Of a DNA stretch of 64,000 bases, positions 35,136-47,743 are shown piece by piece; the stretch's first letter is position 1, and each line of letters begins with the position of its first letter. The position numbers were made by a program, and so were the translations under genes. Source of the DNA: Perognathus longimembris pacificus. Lineage: Eukaryota > Chordata > Mammalia > Rodentia > Heteromyidae. The notes below the pieces were generated by a model. It saw only the letters and a program-made list of their open reading frames with translations. It was not told the origin of the DNA and ran no database searches. The stretch lies in NCBI RefSeq assembly GCF_023159225.1, contig NC_063162.1, positions 95,932,880-95,996,879 on the forward strand. Reading direction: 5' to 3'.

Positions 35136-36722
35136 TTCATTTTCCTATTTTCTGCTTTCCTTTTATTATTCTGTACATTCAAATTTCTGTAGCAAGTTAC
35201 TCAATAAATAGCATGAAGGGTTAAATGTGTGTGAGAGCAAATGCACATGCATATGGATATGTATGAATATATGTATATAAACTTCCATTTATTTAAGTAT
35301 GTTTCAGAATGGATCTGAGCTCTATTTGAGGCTCAGCAATAAAACTGTGTTTATATTGCAAGTTCAAGTTTACTTGTGTTAGTTCTCTGGAAGGGTGTGA
35401 CATGAAAAGATTGTGGTTGGGCCACATGGCTCAGGCTGGACAGTGTTTTTGTGAATGGAGGCAGAACTCCAGTTCTGCCTGCCTGTCTTGAGGAATGGCT
35501 GAGGAGATCAGCTGTCTCATTCACTGGTAGAAAGAATGACTCATACATCTTCCGCCTTGTTTGGCTCCAGGTCATTGTTACAGTGGATAGAACTGGTTTT
35601 AATTAAATATTAACCCCTTTTCTACTTGACATTTGTTTTATTTCTAATTTCCCTGCCTTGTTCCTAGTTTTAAAAGAAAACCTAAGGGTTATTTTGTAGA
35701 AAAGAGAGGATTTTTATTTACTTGTAGGTAACCTTGAAAATTTTTTAGCCAGTTTCTTTTTCTTAGTGTGGTTTTACTTAAAAGTTAAAAATAAGTGAAA
35801 ATAAAGGCAAGCTGTATTTAAAATTGTCCATCCCTGAGGCAAGATTACTTAAGAAAAGGATATTTAAGTTAAAAATGAGAGTTGATGTTTCTGTTACATT
35901 TAGGTCAGGGTTAGTATTTTTATGATTTTTCCCCCTAGTATGTATTGCTATGCAGTAAAAAAATAGAGGAAAAAAAGAACAACTTGGATACTAAGCTAGG
36001 TAAAGCAAATAGCTGAGCATGCAGATACTATCCTTTTAAAGCTGAGATCCTGAGACTTGATGGCAACTTGTCTATTAATGTACAATGAACTGATAGAGCA
36101 GCTTCAGCTATTACCAATACAATCTACATGCTTAATCTTCTTGAAAGCCTTTTATTGGTCTTTTGGTATGTAATTTTCTTCTCGTCTTCTCTTTTCCTTC
36201 CTCTAATTACCTCAGGTAGAGAAACATTTTTATTCCCCAAAGGTGATCATTTAAGCATAGCTTATAATAGATAATTGCAGAAAAAAAAATTTTTTAAAGG
36301 CTGGCCTGTATTGATAATTTTCAACTTTGGAGTTGGTCGGGCTCACCACAAATTTTCAGGGAGCTGTAGTTTGCTTCTTCACAAAATTCTCATGAATTAA
36401 AGGGGAGGGAGTTAAAAAAAAAAAAGGAAATGAATGATACAAGTGTGGCAATACTTTTTCATATTTTCCTTGCCCAGATCCAACTTGTGTTTTCAGTTAA
36501 AATGCTTTCCTTTTACTCCAGCTTGAAATTAGAGGTATACTTAAGCCTTTGTCTATTTAAGTAGCATACTGCTTCATTTGGTCTATTCAGTTTCTTAAGA
36601 TCAGCTTCTGTGAAAATGTGAGTCATATGTTTTTTGTTAAAATTCTGTAATATGTTCAAGCGTAAGTGTGAAGTATTTATTCAGTATGTTAGGGAAAGGA
36701 TTTTGTACTAAAACAGTAATCC

Positions 36723-36778
<56 letters not shown>

Positions 36779-36780
36779 TT
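36723..36780 (+). repeat. (CTTT)n microsatellite
   Basis: Uniform CTTT units within intron 3. Confidence 0.95.
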
Positions 36781-37529
36781 TTTCTCTCTTTCTTGACAAA
36801 TTGTTAGCAATTTGCAACTATTTTCACTGTATCTCTGAGACATAGTTTCTAGGTTCTGTCCCTTAGCCATCTCCCCCCACCCCATTTTGCCAATACATAC
36901 CCATCATCAGGGACTTCTAGGCTGTACTTGCAACTATGGAGTTGGAACTTTGTTTCAGTACATAAAGAGAAAAAATATCTAGCCTTTAGTCTATTCATAC
37001 TAAAATTTTCAATTACAAATACACTTTTCCTCCTCATTGACTCTTTTTAATTATTCCTGCAAATGAAATACTTAATGTTTGATTTCTTTAAAAGCACCAT
37101 AATTATCATAGTTGATAATTTAACACCTCAATGGTTGTATGTTTAAATCTTAATTTTGAGAGGACACGGAAACATCTGGATATAGTTGGGACAGAGTAGA
37201 ATTTGATTGCTTACTTGCCAATATTTACTAATTATATGTAAAAACATTTACATTATTTTTGGTGCTTATATTATTCCCTGATAACTTATGAATCTATGGG
37301 AATAATCAAGCTTATTTAATGTCAAAAGATAGTCTGTTAGGTCTTTTCTTGTCTCTGGTATAATTCATTAGATTCCTGCCTTCAGTATAAGTCATTAGAA
37401 GTTGGGATAGTAAACTATGTAATTAAAACACTTTTCTGTTTGTAACTGTAGAAAAGGAATATTAACGCATCTGTTACCTTGTTGAAATGTTTTATGGAAT
37501 CTTTACCAAAACCAAAATGCAAAACACAA

Positions 37530-37605
37530 CCTTTTAGTATCACTATTAAACTAGTGTGTTTCAATAACTTACCCAAAGTTACATAGATGGCAAATCACAG
37601 ATCAG
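37530..37605 (+). repeat. Possible MIR relic
   Basis: AATAACTTACCCAAAGTTAC, then ATAGATGGCAAATC, resembles the MIR core. Confidence 0.45.
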
Positions 37606-39006
37606 ATACAGTGACACATGAAGAGAAAAAATTCTTCCGTGTATGCTGATCAAATCAGTGTCCCTTATATCTTGAAATTATTCTTCATTTAGCTTCATGT
37701 ACTGGAGGAAATAGTGTTTCTCTATAAAGTTAAGTGTACTTGTTCAGAAGGAAGTTGCGAGAAAACAACCGAGTGTCAAAATGCTTATATTTTAATAACA
37801 GACAAGACTACCATTGGATAGTTACGTTTTAATAATGTAACCTAAATTTTTACTCTGTCAAATATTTCTGTTTCTAAAAAGCACTTTACATACAGAATAG
37901 GCTACTTTAAATAAATTGTTTGATGCTTGTTTTAATGTAACTTGATTGCATTAAAAAGTTTCAGTGCTAATAAAGTAATTATACAATACAAGTCAAGTAA
38001 TACTAGCTAATTAAATCATACTTACAGTTAACTAAGATGATAATTATTTTTTCCAAGTTCAAACTAACCTAACTTCCCTTTTATGTAATTTGTATATTTG
38101 TATGTATATTTGTCCAAATTCATTTTTCTAATGTAGTTTGGAGTGGGTAATTTCTGTGTCCAAATCAACTGTGATGAAAACATTTTAGAAGTGAAAAAGT
38201 AGACTTGTGTTTTGGTTGTTGTCAAATGCCTTAGGTCCATGCTATCCAGTGTTTTTCCTTTACTAAAAATATGGAAGTCATTTGACAAAACTGATGAACT
38301 AGGGATATTCTTTTTGCTAGTGTGGAAGAGTAGCCAGGAAAATAATTTGCACGAAAATATGGCATTTGTTTTATTGTTATTTTTATTTTGATGATAATAA
38401 TCATTGCAGTATATTACTTTGCCATATATGACCCAAATTACTGGCAGGTCTTTTCATTTTTAAAAGTTGTATCATTCCATGGTTAAAGTTAGAGCAAATG
38501 TTTTGAAATAATAGTAGTTGAGTTTGCCAGGAATGGAACATATCAAAAGTCATCATTTCTAAAAATGCAAAGGGATGTGTGTGCAAGCTGCACATGACTG
38601 AAAAGAATCATGTTGTTCATTTAGATGGGCTGCTTAAGCTCTGGCAGTGGTGAATTGAAATACCTTTGGCTCAACTCTTGAAAAATAAAACCCTGCAGGA
38701 AATAGAAATCCTGTAGCTTCTTTTATTTTGTGTCTCTTTTATTTCTATCTGGCAAGAGAAATTGATAGGGACTACACCTGCCACCATATTTGTGACATAT
38801 TTATGTTTTCTAGTTGACATCAATGGGCCCTTCTGTTTTCCCTCCTAAGTAGTTCTGACTGTCAAGGCCATTTTAAATAGGAGCTTATTGGCAAGTAATC
38901 ATAGGTTTGATCTCAGCTTAAAAAGACCTTGCTTGACAGATCTGATTTGACATTCCTTATGCCTTGGCAGTTCCTCTCTTAATTTAATTTTTTTTTCTTT
39001 CTTCAG

Positions 39007-39060
39007 CTCAGGTACCTGACAACGATGAGCAGTTTGTGCCAGACTATCAAGCTGAAAGTT
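39007..39060 (+). CDS. ETV1: ETV1 coding exon 4 (54 bp, residues 61-78, COP1-type degron)
   Basis: This 54-bp exon completes A61, encodes Q-V-P-D-N-D-E-Q-F-V-P-D-Y-Q-A-E-S (62-78) and ends with the first base of L79. It includes E-Q-F-V-P-D at 68-73, the acidic-plus-VP motif known in PEA3 proteins as a degron recognised by the ubiquitin ligase adaptor COP1. Its loss stabilises ETV1 in truncated tumour forms. The acceptor is TTTCTTTCTTCAG ending at 39006 and the donor is GTAAGT at 39061. Phase 1 on both sides again allows in-frame skipping, here removing the degron. It lies 8.9 kb downstream of exon 3 and at least 24.9 kb before the next coding exon. Confidence 0.97.
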
Positions 39061-39990
39061 GTAAGTATATGTAATGTGATTCGCCTCTTGGTATTTTCCT
39101 TACTTTTTACTGTTCTCTCTTCTTTCCTTCTTTCTCTTTGGTTGGTTTCCACTTCGGACATTGAGGCAGTGTCTTTTTTAGCTTGTCGTCATGAAGCAGT
39201 TTTAGTTTTCAGCTTCTTACATGAGCAGAGTCGCTGTACGATCTGAACAAAGCTTCCAGAAGCAGGCAAGGAAAACCAAGTTGTTTAACATGCTTCTTCT
39301 GTTCTCCATATTTGGTACATATCCTTGGAGACAGACCAGGGTGTGATCCATGAATGTGAAAGTGTTTACTTCCATTTTGCCAGTTCATTCACAAGGAAAA
39401 GTCTGGATGCTGGTGGGAGACAGCATTAAAATTTGTATGAGATTTGTTTTTGTAGAATTTGGAAAAGCTTCTGAACCAACCATTCATTGGATTAAGGTAC
39501 TATTTTATGTAACCTCTTTTAATTTCATCTTTAGCATGAAATTTTCTGCTTCCAGGTTGTGAGAACACAAATGGAAGCAGCCATTGGCCTGTTTCAGGGT
39601 CCTTCATGTGTTCTTTCTCTGACCTTGCTCCTGAGTATACATGACAGCCTTGCTGTCAGAAAATACATGAGGAGTGATTCATGGGATACTTGCCTTCCCT
39701 TAATTGCCGAGTGAGCACAAACATACTTGCCCCAGGGTTTACTGCTGATATTTATATTTTGCCAGTCACCCAGCTAACTGTAGCTACTGACCTGAGAAAG
39801 AGGAAGAGAAAGAAGCTACAGTTGTACTGCCATCTCTGCAGGGTTATATTCAAGAAATTCTGTGGATGTGTCAATCTGTGCATAGCTCAGAACATTGTAC
39901 TGCATATACTATGTTTTTTTTTTCTTATCCTTAGTTTATAAATCAGGTACAAATAACTGATTATTAAAATAATTAATAATAAAATAGAAG

Positions 39991-40212
39991 AACCTGAAGC
40001 TGGTAGCTCACAGTATTAATCTTCACTACTCAGAAGACTGTGTTCTAAGAATTGAGGCTCAAAACCATCTAGAACAGCAATACAGTAAGACTCTTACGCC
40101 TAATTAACTAGCAAAAAGTAGAACTGGAGGTGAAGCTCAAGTGGTAGAATGCCCGCCTACTTAAAAGAGCCAAAGGAGACTCTGAGGCTCTGAGTTCAAA
40201 TACTAGTACAGC
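39991..40212 (+). repeat. Composite B1-like/Geo SINE, diverged
   Basis: First lineage SINE downstream of the SINE-free interval: a B1-like half (GCTGGTAGCTCACAGTATTA) and a Geo-like half (GGTGAAGCTCAAGTGGTAGA), ending in a CA tail. Confidence 0.75.
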
Positions 40213-40654
40213 ACACACACACACACAACAAGAATAAAACAATTATGACAATGTACTTTATAAACATTATTTAAATATCATAACTCATTTCTGGACTTTT
40301 CTATTTAATAATTTTGGACTGAGATTGATAGAAAGCTGAGAACTGAAACTAGAAAGTGACACTGGGTATAATAAAGAGGGTGGTTTATTCTATTGGTGCT
40401 GCATACCAGGCCATTGATATTCTCAGATAAAGCCGAACCAACAGCAGAGATCTGTGCTACCTTACAATGTGTAAAACCCATATTTTACACCTTGCTTACC
40501 TTAATGTCACCAATACTTACATTACTTCAGGTAGAAGATATGTGCTGGAAATGTTTTACATTTTTATTTGCTATGTTCAATTTCCCAGTGGTATAGAAGT
40601 TGTGAGGTTTCTTGTAGATTTTCTTTGTAGGGTACATCTTTTTATCTTTATCTT

Positions 40655-40824
40655 TTTTTTTCCTGTTCTGGGGCTTGAACTCAGGTCCTGGACACTGCCT
40701 CTGCACTCCACTTGAGTCACAGTGCCACTTCCAGGTTTTTCTCTTTATGTGGTACTAAGGAATTGAACCCAGGGCTTCAGGCATGCTAGGCAAGTACTCT
40801 ATTACTAAGCCACATTCTCTTCCT
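40655..40824 (-). repeat. IDL-Geo SINE, antisense, internally shortened
   Basis: Antisense Geo (CTGGGGCTTGAACTCAGGTC) lacks part of its middle, then antisense ID-like half. Confidence 0.85.
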
Positions 40825-40862
40825 AACCCTTATATTTTTATTTATTTATTTGTTTGTTTGTT

Positions 40863-41081
40863 TATATCTTTCTGGAGTCAGAACTCAGAGCCTCACTCTG
40901 GTTGGCTTGCATGGCTGTACTCTAGTATTTGAACCATACCACCGTTGTGGCTTTTTTGCTGATTATTTTGGATACAGAGTCTCACTGACCTTTCTGCCTG
41001 GGCTAGTTTTGAAGCATGACCCTCTGGAACTCAGCTTCATGAGTAGTTAGGATTATAGGTGTTAGCTCCTGTCTCCTGGCT
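40863..41081 (-). repeat. Composite B1-like/Geo SINE, antisense
   Basis: A diverged antisense Geo half, then the antisense B1-like half (TCATGAGTAGTTAGGATTAT). Confidence 0.78.
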
Positions 41082-42936
41082 CTATGTTCCCACTTTTAAT
41101 TCAACTTGACTGACTACAGATCTGTATCTATCTATATATCTCTACATATCTAACACAAGAATTGATCATTTTTAATGTAGTCTTCAGTGGCTTTTTGCAC
41201 ATTCACATTGTTGCACTACTATCTCCAATGCAATATCAAATGCTGGGGAAAAATAAGTCACTTTGAGGCACCAGTTTATATATCAGTTTATACCTTTTCT
41301 TATTTGATATCTTGCCAACTTTTCTTATTCTTCAATATTTGTCTGCTTGAAATTTTCTGTATTAGTTACAGCGATGTGATTTTTTTCTTTTCTCTTTTTC
41401 CACCTTTGATTAGTCCTCCTCAGTCAATTTTATTGTTCTTCCCTTTTCTTTGTGTATTTCTCCTTTCTTGGGGCTAGGTCCCTAAATCCTCCTTTGTATT
41501 ATACATGCCCTAAGTCCATGCTCACCAATAGAACTCTCTGTGTTTGTGGAAATGGCCAACATTTCTGTGAACCAGTGGAATAAACTCTAGTCACACGGAC
41601 CATTAAACACACAAAATGTGCCTTGTGAACTACAGAAATGACCTTTTAATTTTAGTTAATCTTGAGTACTTTAACTTTGAATATATGCAGATAATGGTTA
41701 CTATACTGCTCAGTGTAATCATGAAGAGTTGTTTTCTGTATTCTCACCTCCAGCTTGGTTATCCCTTTGCAAGCCAGAAAAACAAAGCGACATCTCTAGA
41801 CTCATCTCCTCAACCTTCAGTTGGTTGTTAGTGTAAAACACTCTTTAAACACCAGCCCTAACCTTCCACGTGGTACTCTATAGTCTGCTTACACTCAGCA
41901 AGTCCACTTTTTCATAAACAAAATTTCTCTTCTAATTCTTTGTTGTTTGTTTGCTAAATTAATAGTATTGCTATCCACAAGGAAATCTATGATTTAAAAT
42001 CACAAATCAAGTTGTTGATTCTTCTTTTTCAAAACTTATCTTCATTTCCTGGCCTCCACTCTGTCCTTATTCTAGTGTGTTAATTCATACCCACATGCTG
42101 CCTTGTCTGAGCTGAATCAGTCTTTACTTGCTTTCTTTGCCTTTTCTTTTCATCTTGTCTTTTCTTTTCCTTTCTTATAATCTACTATTTGCAATGACCA
42201 TCACACACACACGGCCATCTGGCCTTGTTAATTTTCTTCTTAAACCTCTTACAGGACAAAGTCCTAATTCTTGAGTTGTTCAGGAAATTGTTCTATAACC
42301 AGGAACCTCTGAAGTTTTAACTCTTGCTACTTCAGCACCCAGTCCCTTCTGAGTCTCTGCATTTTCACTTCTTCTAACCTTTTCAATTCTTCAAGCATAT
42401 CAAAGTTTATGACTTAGCTTTACTTTGTAAGATTTCCCATTTGCTTTTCATATTTAGCTTAGTCTTCACTCAAGTCTTTCTCAGGCTTTTCATGCTACCT
42501 TTAGAGTTCAACCCTAGCTGGACTCTAGAATAGTTTGGATGCACATATCTATCTGGCAAGACTGTGAACTACTTGATTCAGGTGGTACATTTAACATGTC
42601 TGGAATGTTCTAGAAGCAAGGAAATGTTCTAGAACAAGGAAAATTATTATCATAATCATAGTCAGCTTCTAATTGTTTTAGAATTATTTTAGAATATTTT
42701 ACATATTAGAATATTTTAAATATTTTAGAATTATGGATCTTTTTTAAGATAGAGAAGTGATTGTGTTACAACATATGTAATATTAACTGAGAAAAACATG
42801 CTGAAACAATGAGTATTTAAGTACATGTTTTTAGGCCAAAGAAGTTATTATTTTACTTAATTTGTGTCCACTGATAATTTAACAGATATGTTTTGTGTAT
42901 TGTGAGTGAGACATTTTATTATGAAAGAAATGTAAA

Positions 42937-43195
42937 GCTGGGTGCTGATGGTTCATTCCTATAATCCTAGCTACTCAGGAGGCTGAGATCTGAGGATCCT
43001 GATGCAAAGCCAGCCTGGGCAGAAAAGCCCAGGAGATTCTTATCAATTAACCAGCAGAAAGACGTAAGTGTGAGTGTGGCTCAAATGGTATACACGAGCC
43101 TTGTGTAGAAAACCAAACCAAACCAAAACAAAAATAACAACAACAAAAAAACAAGCAGGATCTCAAAGGCCTGGACTTAAGCCCTAGTATCTGAG
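42937..43195 (+). repeat. Composite B1-like/Geo SINE
   Basis: A well-kept B1-like half (ATAATCCTAGCTACTCAGGA) with a Geo half interrupted by an A-rich insertion near 43110-43155. Confidence 0.85.
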
Positions 43196-44191
43196 GGAGA
43201 AAAGTATAAACAAAGGTTAAGCAATCTGGCATAGCCCAATAAAAGGAAAGATGAAATATGTATTTCAAGTTTTTGTTGATGTTATTAAACTATTGCTTAG
43301 CAGTGCTGATCAGCTAATATCACTGTACTAAAAGGAGGGCAAAAGGGAATTGATTTAAAAGAAAGAGAAGCCCATCTAATTTCAATTATAGGTAGGTTTT
43401 GGGATGGAGGTTATCAGATATTGGAACTGAAAAGATATGGTTTTCAAAATGCCTTTTATAAATTTTTCAGTGTTGTTTGTCTTCTTTGGTAGAAGGTTTC
43501 TAAATCTAGACAAAGAAAGAAATTCCATCTTCCTATGCAGCCTGTTTATAAATAATACAGGATTACTTTCTCAAATGTGAATAATCAGATTTCCTTACAT
43601 ACCTCTGCGGAATAAGATGCTTCTATTTTTGCTTTTATTGTTTTAGTCCTTTGGTGTTAACCAAAGTTAGCTGAATGAATAGCAAAATTTTGTTCAGCAC
43701 TGGATCAAAAAATATAACATATATTTGACTAGAACATGTTTGAATATGTATGGAAGACTGAAGAGCAAAGTATTCAAAAATGACACAGGAAGATAAAATC
43801 ATAACATTTGGAAATTTTCTAAAAACTTTCCTTAGTGTTTCTTATTTTTTATTGACAAAATATTTCAATTAGAAATCTGCAATCCAACACTATTACTTGC
43901 TAACTTTTGAAAATGCTAAATTTTGAAGCAAGTTTGGACATTACAAACAACAAAAACAAACAATTTTTACAAATGTATGCCAGGAAACAAATGGTTTCAA
44001 TAAATTGTTTATTTTTTATGAATATATTTTTAATAACTTAAAACACTTTACTGAAATATAGTTTTACCTCAAGATATGCTTGGGCTGGAAGAAATGAAAA
44101 TACATCCCTTCATAGAAGAATTCAGAACCTTTAAAACACAGATGACCTTGTCTTTCTGAAGCATCTACAAATTAGCAATATACTGAACTTT

Positions 44192-44407
44192 TTTGCTTGA
44201 ACTCTAGGCCTGGGCACTATCCCTGACCTCTTCAGCTCAAGGCTAGTGGTCTGCCACTTGAGCCACAGCACCACTTGTGATTCTCTGGTGTTTAATTGAA
44301 GATAAGAGTCTCATGGACTTTCCTGCCTGGGCTATCTTTGAAGAACAATCTTCAGATCTCAGCCTCTTGAGTAGCTAAGATTACAGGCGTGAGCCACTGG
44401 CACCTGA
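44192..44407 (-). repeat. Composite B1-like/Geo SINE, antisense
   Basis: Antisense Geo (CTCAAGGCTAGTGGTCTGCC), then antisense B1-like half ending GCGTGAGCCACTGGCACC. Confidence 0.9.
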
Positions 44408-44998
44408 CCAAGCTGAACTTTTATAAATAATATATTTAAATTTTAATTGCATCATTAATCATTCTCTAAGTCATATATTTTAAATTTATTTTGTCACTCA
44501 TATTTGCAAACCTATGTTTTGTTGATTAGAAAGTTATGCATTTTTTATTGTTTGTTAACATTTAGTTACATTAGTAAATCTCAATCTGTCCCCTATAGTG
44601 ATTCATATGATACTTAATGTTCAAATTTACATTTCTTACTCTCCCAGAATGCTGGCAGGTACGATTCAGGTAGGCCCAGTCCCCAACAGCATGGATTCTG
44701 TAGCTCATTCTTTTCTCAAAACAACACATTGAGGTGCAAGTCAGTTAGAATGAAGGCATGAAAGGAATGCTAACCATAGCTCTCTAATATGTTTATCAAA
44801 GTAAATACTCTGTACTTTCTCTATTTACCTGATATTTCTGTTGTGATACTGTTGGATTGTCTCAAAATAAGCCAAAACACTGTGTGAAGATTCAACTATG
44901 AAAAATCATTATTACATGATGATACCTTCTTCATGCAGATGAAAGACATAGCTATACTTTATTTTTCTTGGGCATGTATCTTAAAGGATAATATTTTG

Positions 44999-45224
44999 CT
45001 TGGAACCAGTGGTGGCTTACGCCTATAATCCTAACTACTCAGGGGGCTGAGATAGGAGGATCACTGTTTGAAGAGCCTGGGCAGGGAAGTCCCATAGAGG
45101 CTTACCTCCAATTATCCACCCAAAAGCCTGAAGTAGAGCTGTGGCTCAACTGTTAAGAGTGTTATCATTTAGAACAAAGTTCAAAAAAAAAGAAAAAAAA
45201 GTTCAGGGACAGTGCCCAGGCTCT
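44999..45224 (+). repeat. Composite B1-like/Geo SINE
   Basis: B1-like half (GGTGGCTTACGCCTATAATC) and Geo half with an A-rich insertion near 45183-45200. Confidence 0.85.
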
Positions 45225-45542
45225 CTAAAAATTATTTTGACCTTTCTTCTTTCTCTTTCTCTCTGTCTCTGTCTTCTTGCAATGAGATACAAAAAGAAAT
45301 AAATGTCAATCCATTGTTGCAAATCTGCTTTTGTCTTTTTTTGGGAGAGCTGCTGGTAACTGAGCCATGGTCATACATATGGTAAGCTCTCACTGAACAC
45401 CAAAGTATACTCCAAGTCTTTCAGATCTGTTTTACTTTGTTTTTAATTGAAGTCAGAAAGATCTATGTAGGGTCTGAGTACAATTTCTATTTTAATGACA
45501 TGTACTTGGTCAGAATTGAAGCTATTTAAGATTTGTATTTCT

Positions 45543-45898
45543 TAGGCATGGTATAGTAGTCCATACTTGTAATCCTAGCTACTTAGAAAGTGGAGATAGG
45601 ATGATTGACATTTGTGGCCAGTTTAGCAAAAGAAAATGAAAGAAATACAATAAAGTTATTGAGTCTATCTGAAATAATAAGTCTAGCTGTGGAGGAGAGA
45701 TACATGTTTTTCATCCCAGTTACTCATCAGGAAGATACAGGAGGATTTGCATCTGGGGTCTACATCAGGCAAAAGCATGAGATCCTACTTGAAAGATAAA
45801 AATAATCAAAGCATACAGGGCTAGCAGAATGACTGAAGTTGTAGAGTTCTTGCCTAGGAAGCATGAGACCTTGACTATATACTAGTAACCACCTAAAA
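45543..45898 (+). repeat. Long composite: two B1-like segments plus an ID-like segment
   Basis: A first B1-like unit (CCATACTTGTAATCCTAGCT), a second (TTTTCATCCCAGTTACTCAT) and an ID-like end (GGGCTAGCAGAATGACTGAA). The layout resembles 56440-56755. Confidence 0.55.
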
Positions 45899-46169
45899 CA
45901 AATAGATAATATGAAAAAAATAGAAAATGATTTCTTTGTCTTTTGACTAATTTGTAGTTTTATACATTTTGTTACTTTCTACATATACTTCTTACTACTG
46001 AGACTTGCTACCATGAGTTTTGCTTTTTTTAAAAAAAATACATAAGGTTCTAAGGCATAATTAGACATATCCCTGTAGTTAGACTTAGCCTGTCTGTTTC
46101 AAGGTTGAACAGTACCACACTCCTCATTGAGGCAATGGCTAAGATCTAGTCTGTTTCCTTTGTATGCTA

Positions 46170-46237
46170 TTCTCCCTTCTTCTCTTCCTCCCTCGCTCCT
46201 TCCCTCCTTCCCTCCATCTGTCCATCTCTCTCTCTCT

Positions 46238-46273
<36 letters not shown>

Positions 46274-46435
46274 ATACATACATACATACATATATACATA
46301 CATACTCTCCTAGTGCTCCTCTTCCTCCTCCTCCTCCTCCTCTGCTTCTTCTTCTTCTTCTGCTTCTTCTTCTTCTTCCTCCCCTCCTCCTCTTCCTCCT
46401 CCTCCTCCTCCACCTCCTCCTCCTTCTTTCTCCCT
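46170..46435 (+). repeat. Compound low-complexity tract: CCTT, CA, CATA, CTC/CTT repeats
   Basis: Successive pyrimidine-rich (46170-46236), (CA)n (46238-46268), CATA-rich (46269-46305) and CTC/CTT (46315-46432) blocks. The 125- and 150-codon open frames are repeat artefacts. Confidence 0.93.
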
Positions 46436-47743
46436 TTGTTTACAGCTCCACATCCCCTAGTCTTTTCTGGAGACAAAGTTGTTATTTTTAAAATATCATA
46501 TTATATCATATTCTCAATAATATGCTGGCACTGTGACATCTTGATTTATCAAATTGGATTTGACATCTTGCTCTCTTAAAACTGATATGCATTTTGATAG
46601 GTTTTAATTATTTTACTGACAGTATTGAGCGGTACAGTTTTACCTGATTCCAGTAATCTTACTTACCTGGATATGAATATAAATCTTTGGGACTTTTGCT
46701 CATATTTAGCATCACATTTCTTAACCTGTGAGAGTTCACATTATTGAGCTGAAATTCTGACCCCAAATCTCTTAGGAGTCATGTGATTCTGATGCAGCCT
46801 TTCATGAAACATAAGATTAAATATTTTGCTTACCCTGCCAGTGATTTAACTGTAAAACAAGGACAGAGATATCAGTCTTTTACAATTAAGCCGATGGACC
46901 CTGGTATTCACCATAGCCTACAAGTTATTATATGTTTCTGAAAAATATTTATGTAAGTGATGTAGTCTCTTTATTGTTTAAACATAGTAATGACTCGGAA
47001 GATAGTCTCTAGAAAAGTGATAATTTTAAGATAATTTTTTATCTTTAGTCTTTTTACTTGAGCTTTGCATACTTTCCAATTCTGAAGACATTTTTATGTT
47101 TTCTTTTTCCCTTTTTGCTTTGAGAGTCCTTGTCGATTACAGTCATCTGTCATACAAAAATCATTTCTAATTTAGATGCATAATTAGTAAATTGTAAATA
47201 TTCCCAGTGCTGATTTGAGAGAACCAAAGCACTGATGTCCCTACCCTGTGCCAAGTTCTTTTAGTCAGAAGATCGTTTCTTCTTCCATTGGTTGGTGCCA
47301 TTTCAGCAAGGCAGAAATTTATTTTGGTGATGGGTTTATGTTTTCACAAGGAATGCATTTTTCAAACCAAAGTAGCCAGCCAGTGGTCATTCTGCAATAA
47401 TACCACCTACAACATGCCCCATCTCATCTGATTCAGAAGCAGTGCTTGGCAGTTGAAAATAAGGCCAAAGCAATGATTAATATATTTCTCTGCTACTGTT
47501 TTATAGAATATATGAACTTCATGTAAACATATAAAGAAGAAATATTATTAGACAAATTAGTCATGTGAAACTTTATGTCATAACCATATGGTCAGATTTT
47601 ATAAAGGGCTATGACTTTTTTCCCCATTGTCCCTCATATAAAAAATACGTGCTTAAGATTCCAAATGTATATGTGCTTTTGTCTGTTATTGAATTTTCAT
47701 CTAATAAGAGTTTGGGCAGTATCTCAGTAAGTAAAAACGTTAG

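Larger units (their letters stand above)
30108..39006 (+). other. ETV1: ETV1 intron 3, SINE-free
   Basis: This 8.9-kb AT-rich intron runs from GTAAGG to TTCAG. I found none of the lineage SINEs, L1 ends or LTRs that crowd both flanks. It does hold a CTTC tract (34985-35135), a CTTT tract (about 36723-36780) and one faint ancient MIR-like stretch (about 37530-37605). A moderately complex, less AT-rich block at 30200-30660 looks like a possible conserved noncoding element. No internal exon was recognised. Confidence 0.8.

Noticed and set aside
34952..35224. CRISPR-like or protein-coding repeat array
   Set aside because: Four-base unit microsatellite in a mammalian intron; no spacers and no real coding.
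41186..41240. TCTTCAG/TGGCTTTTT as acceptor of the next ETV1 exon
   Set aside because: Only the first few bases resemble the expected exon; the following codons (F-C-T-F-T-L) do not continue ETV1.
46099..46579. 125- and 150-codon open frames
   Set aside because: Generated by compound CTC/CTT and CA repeats.
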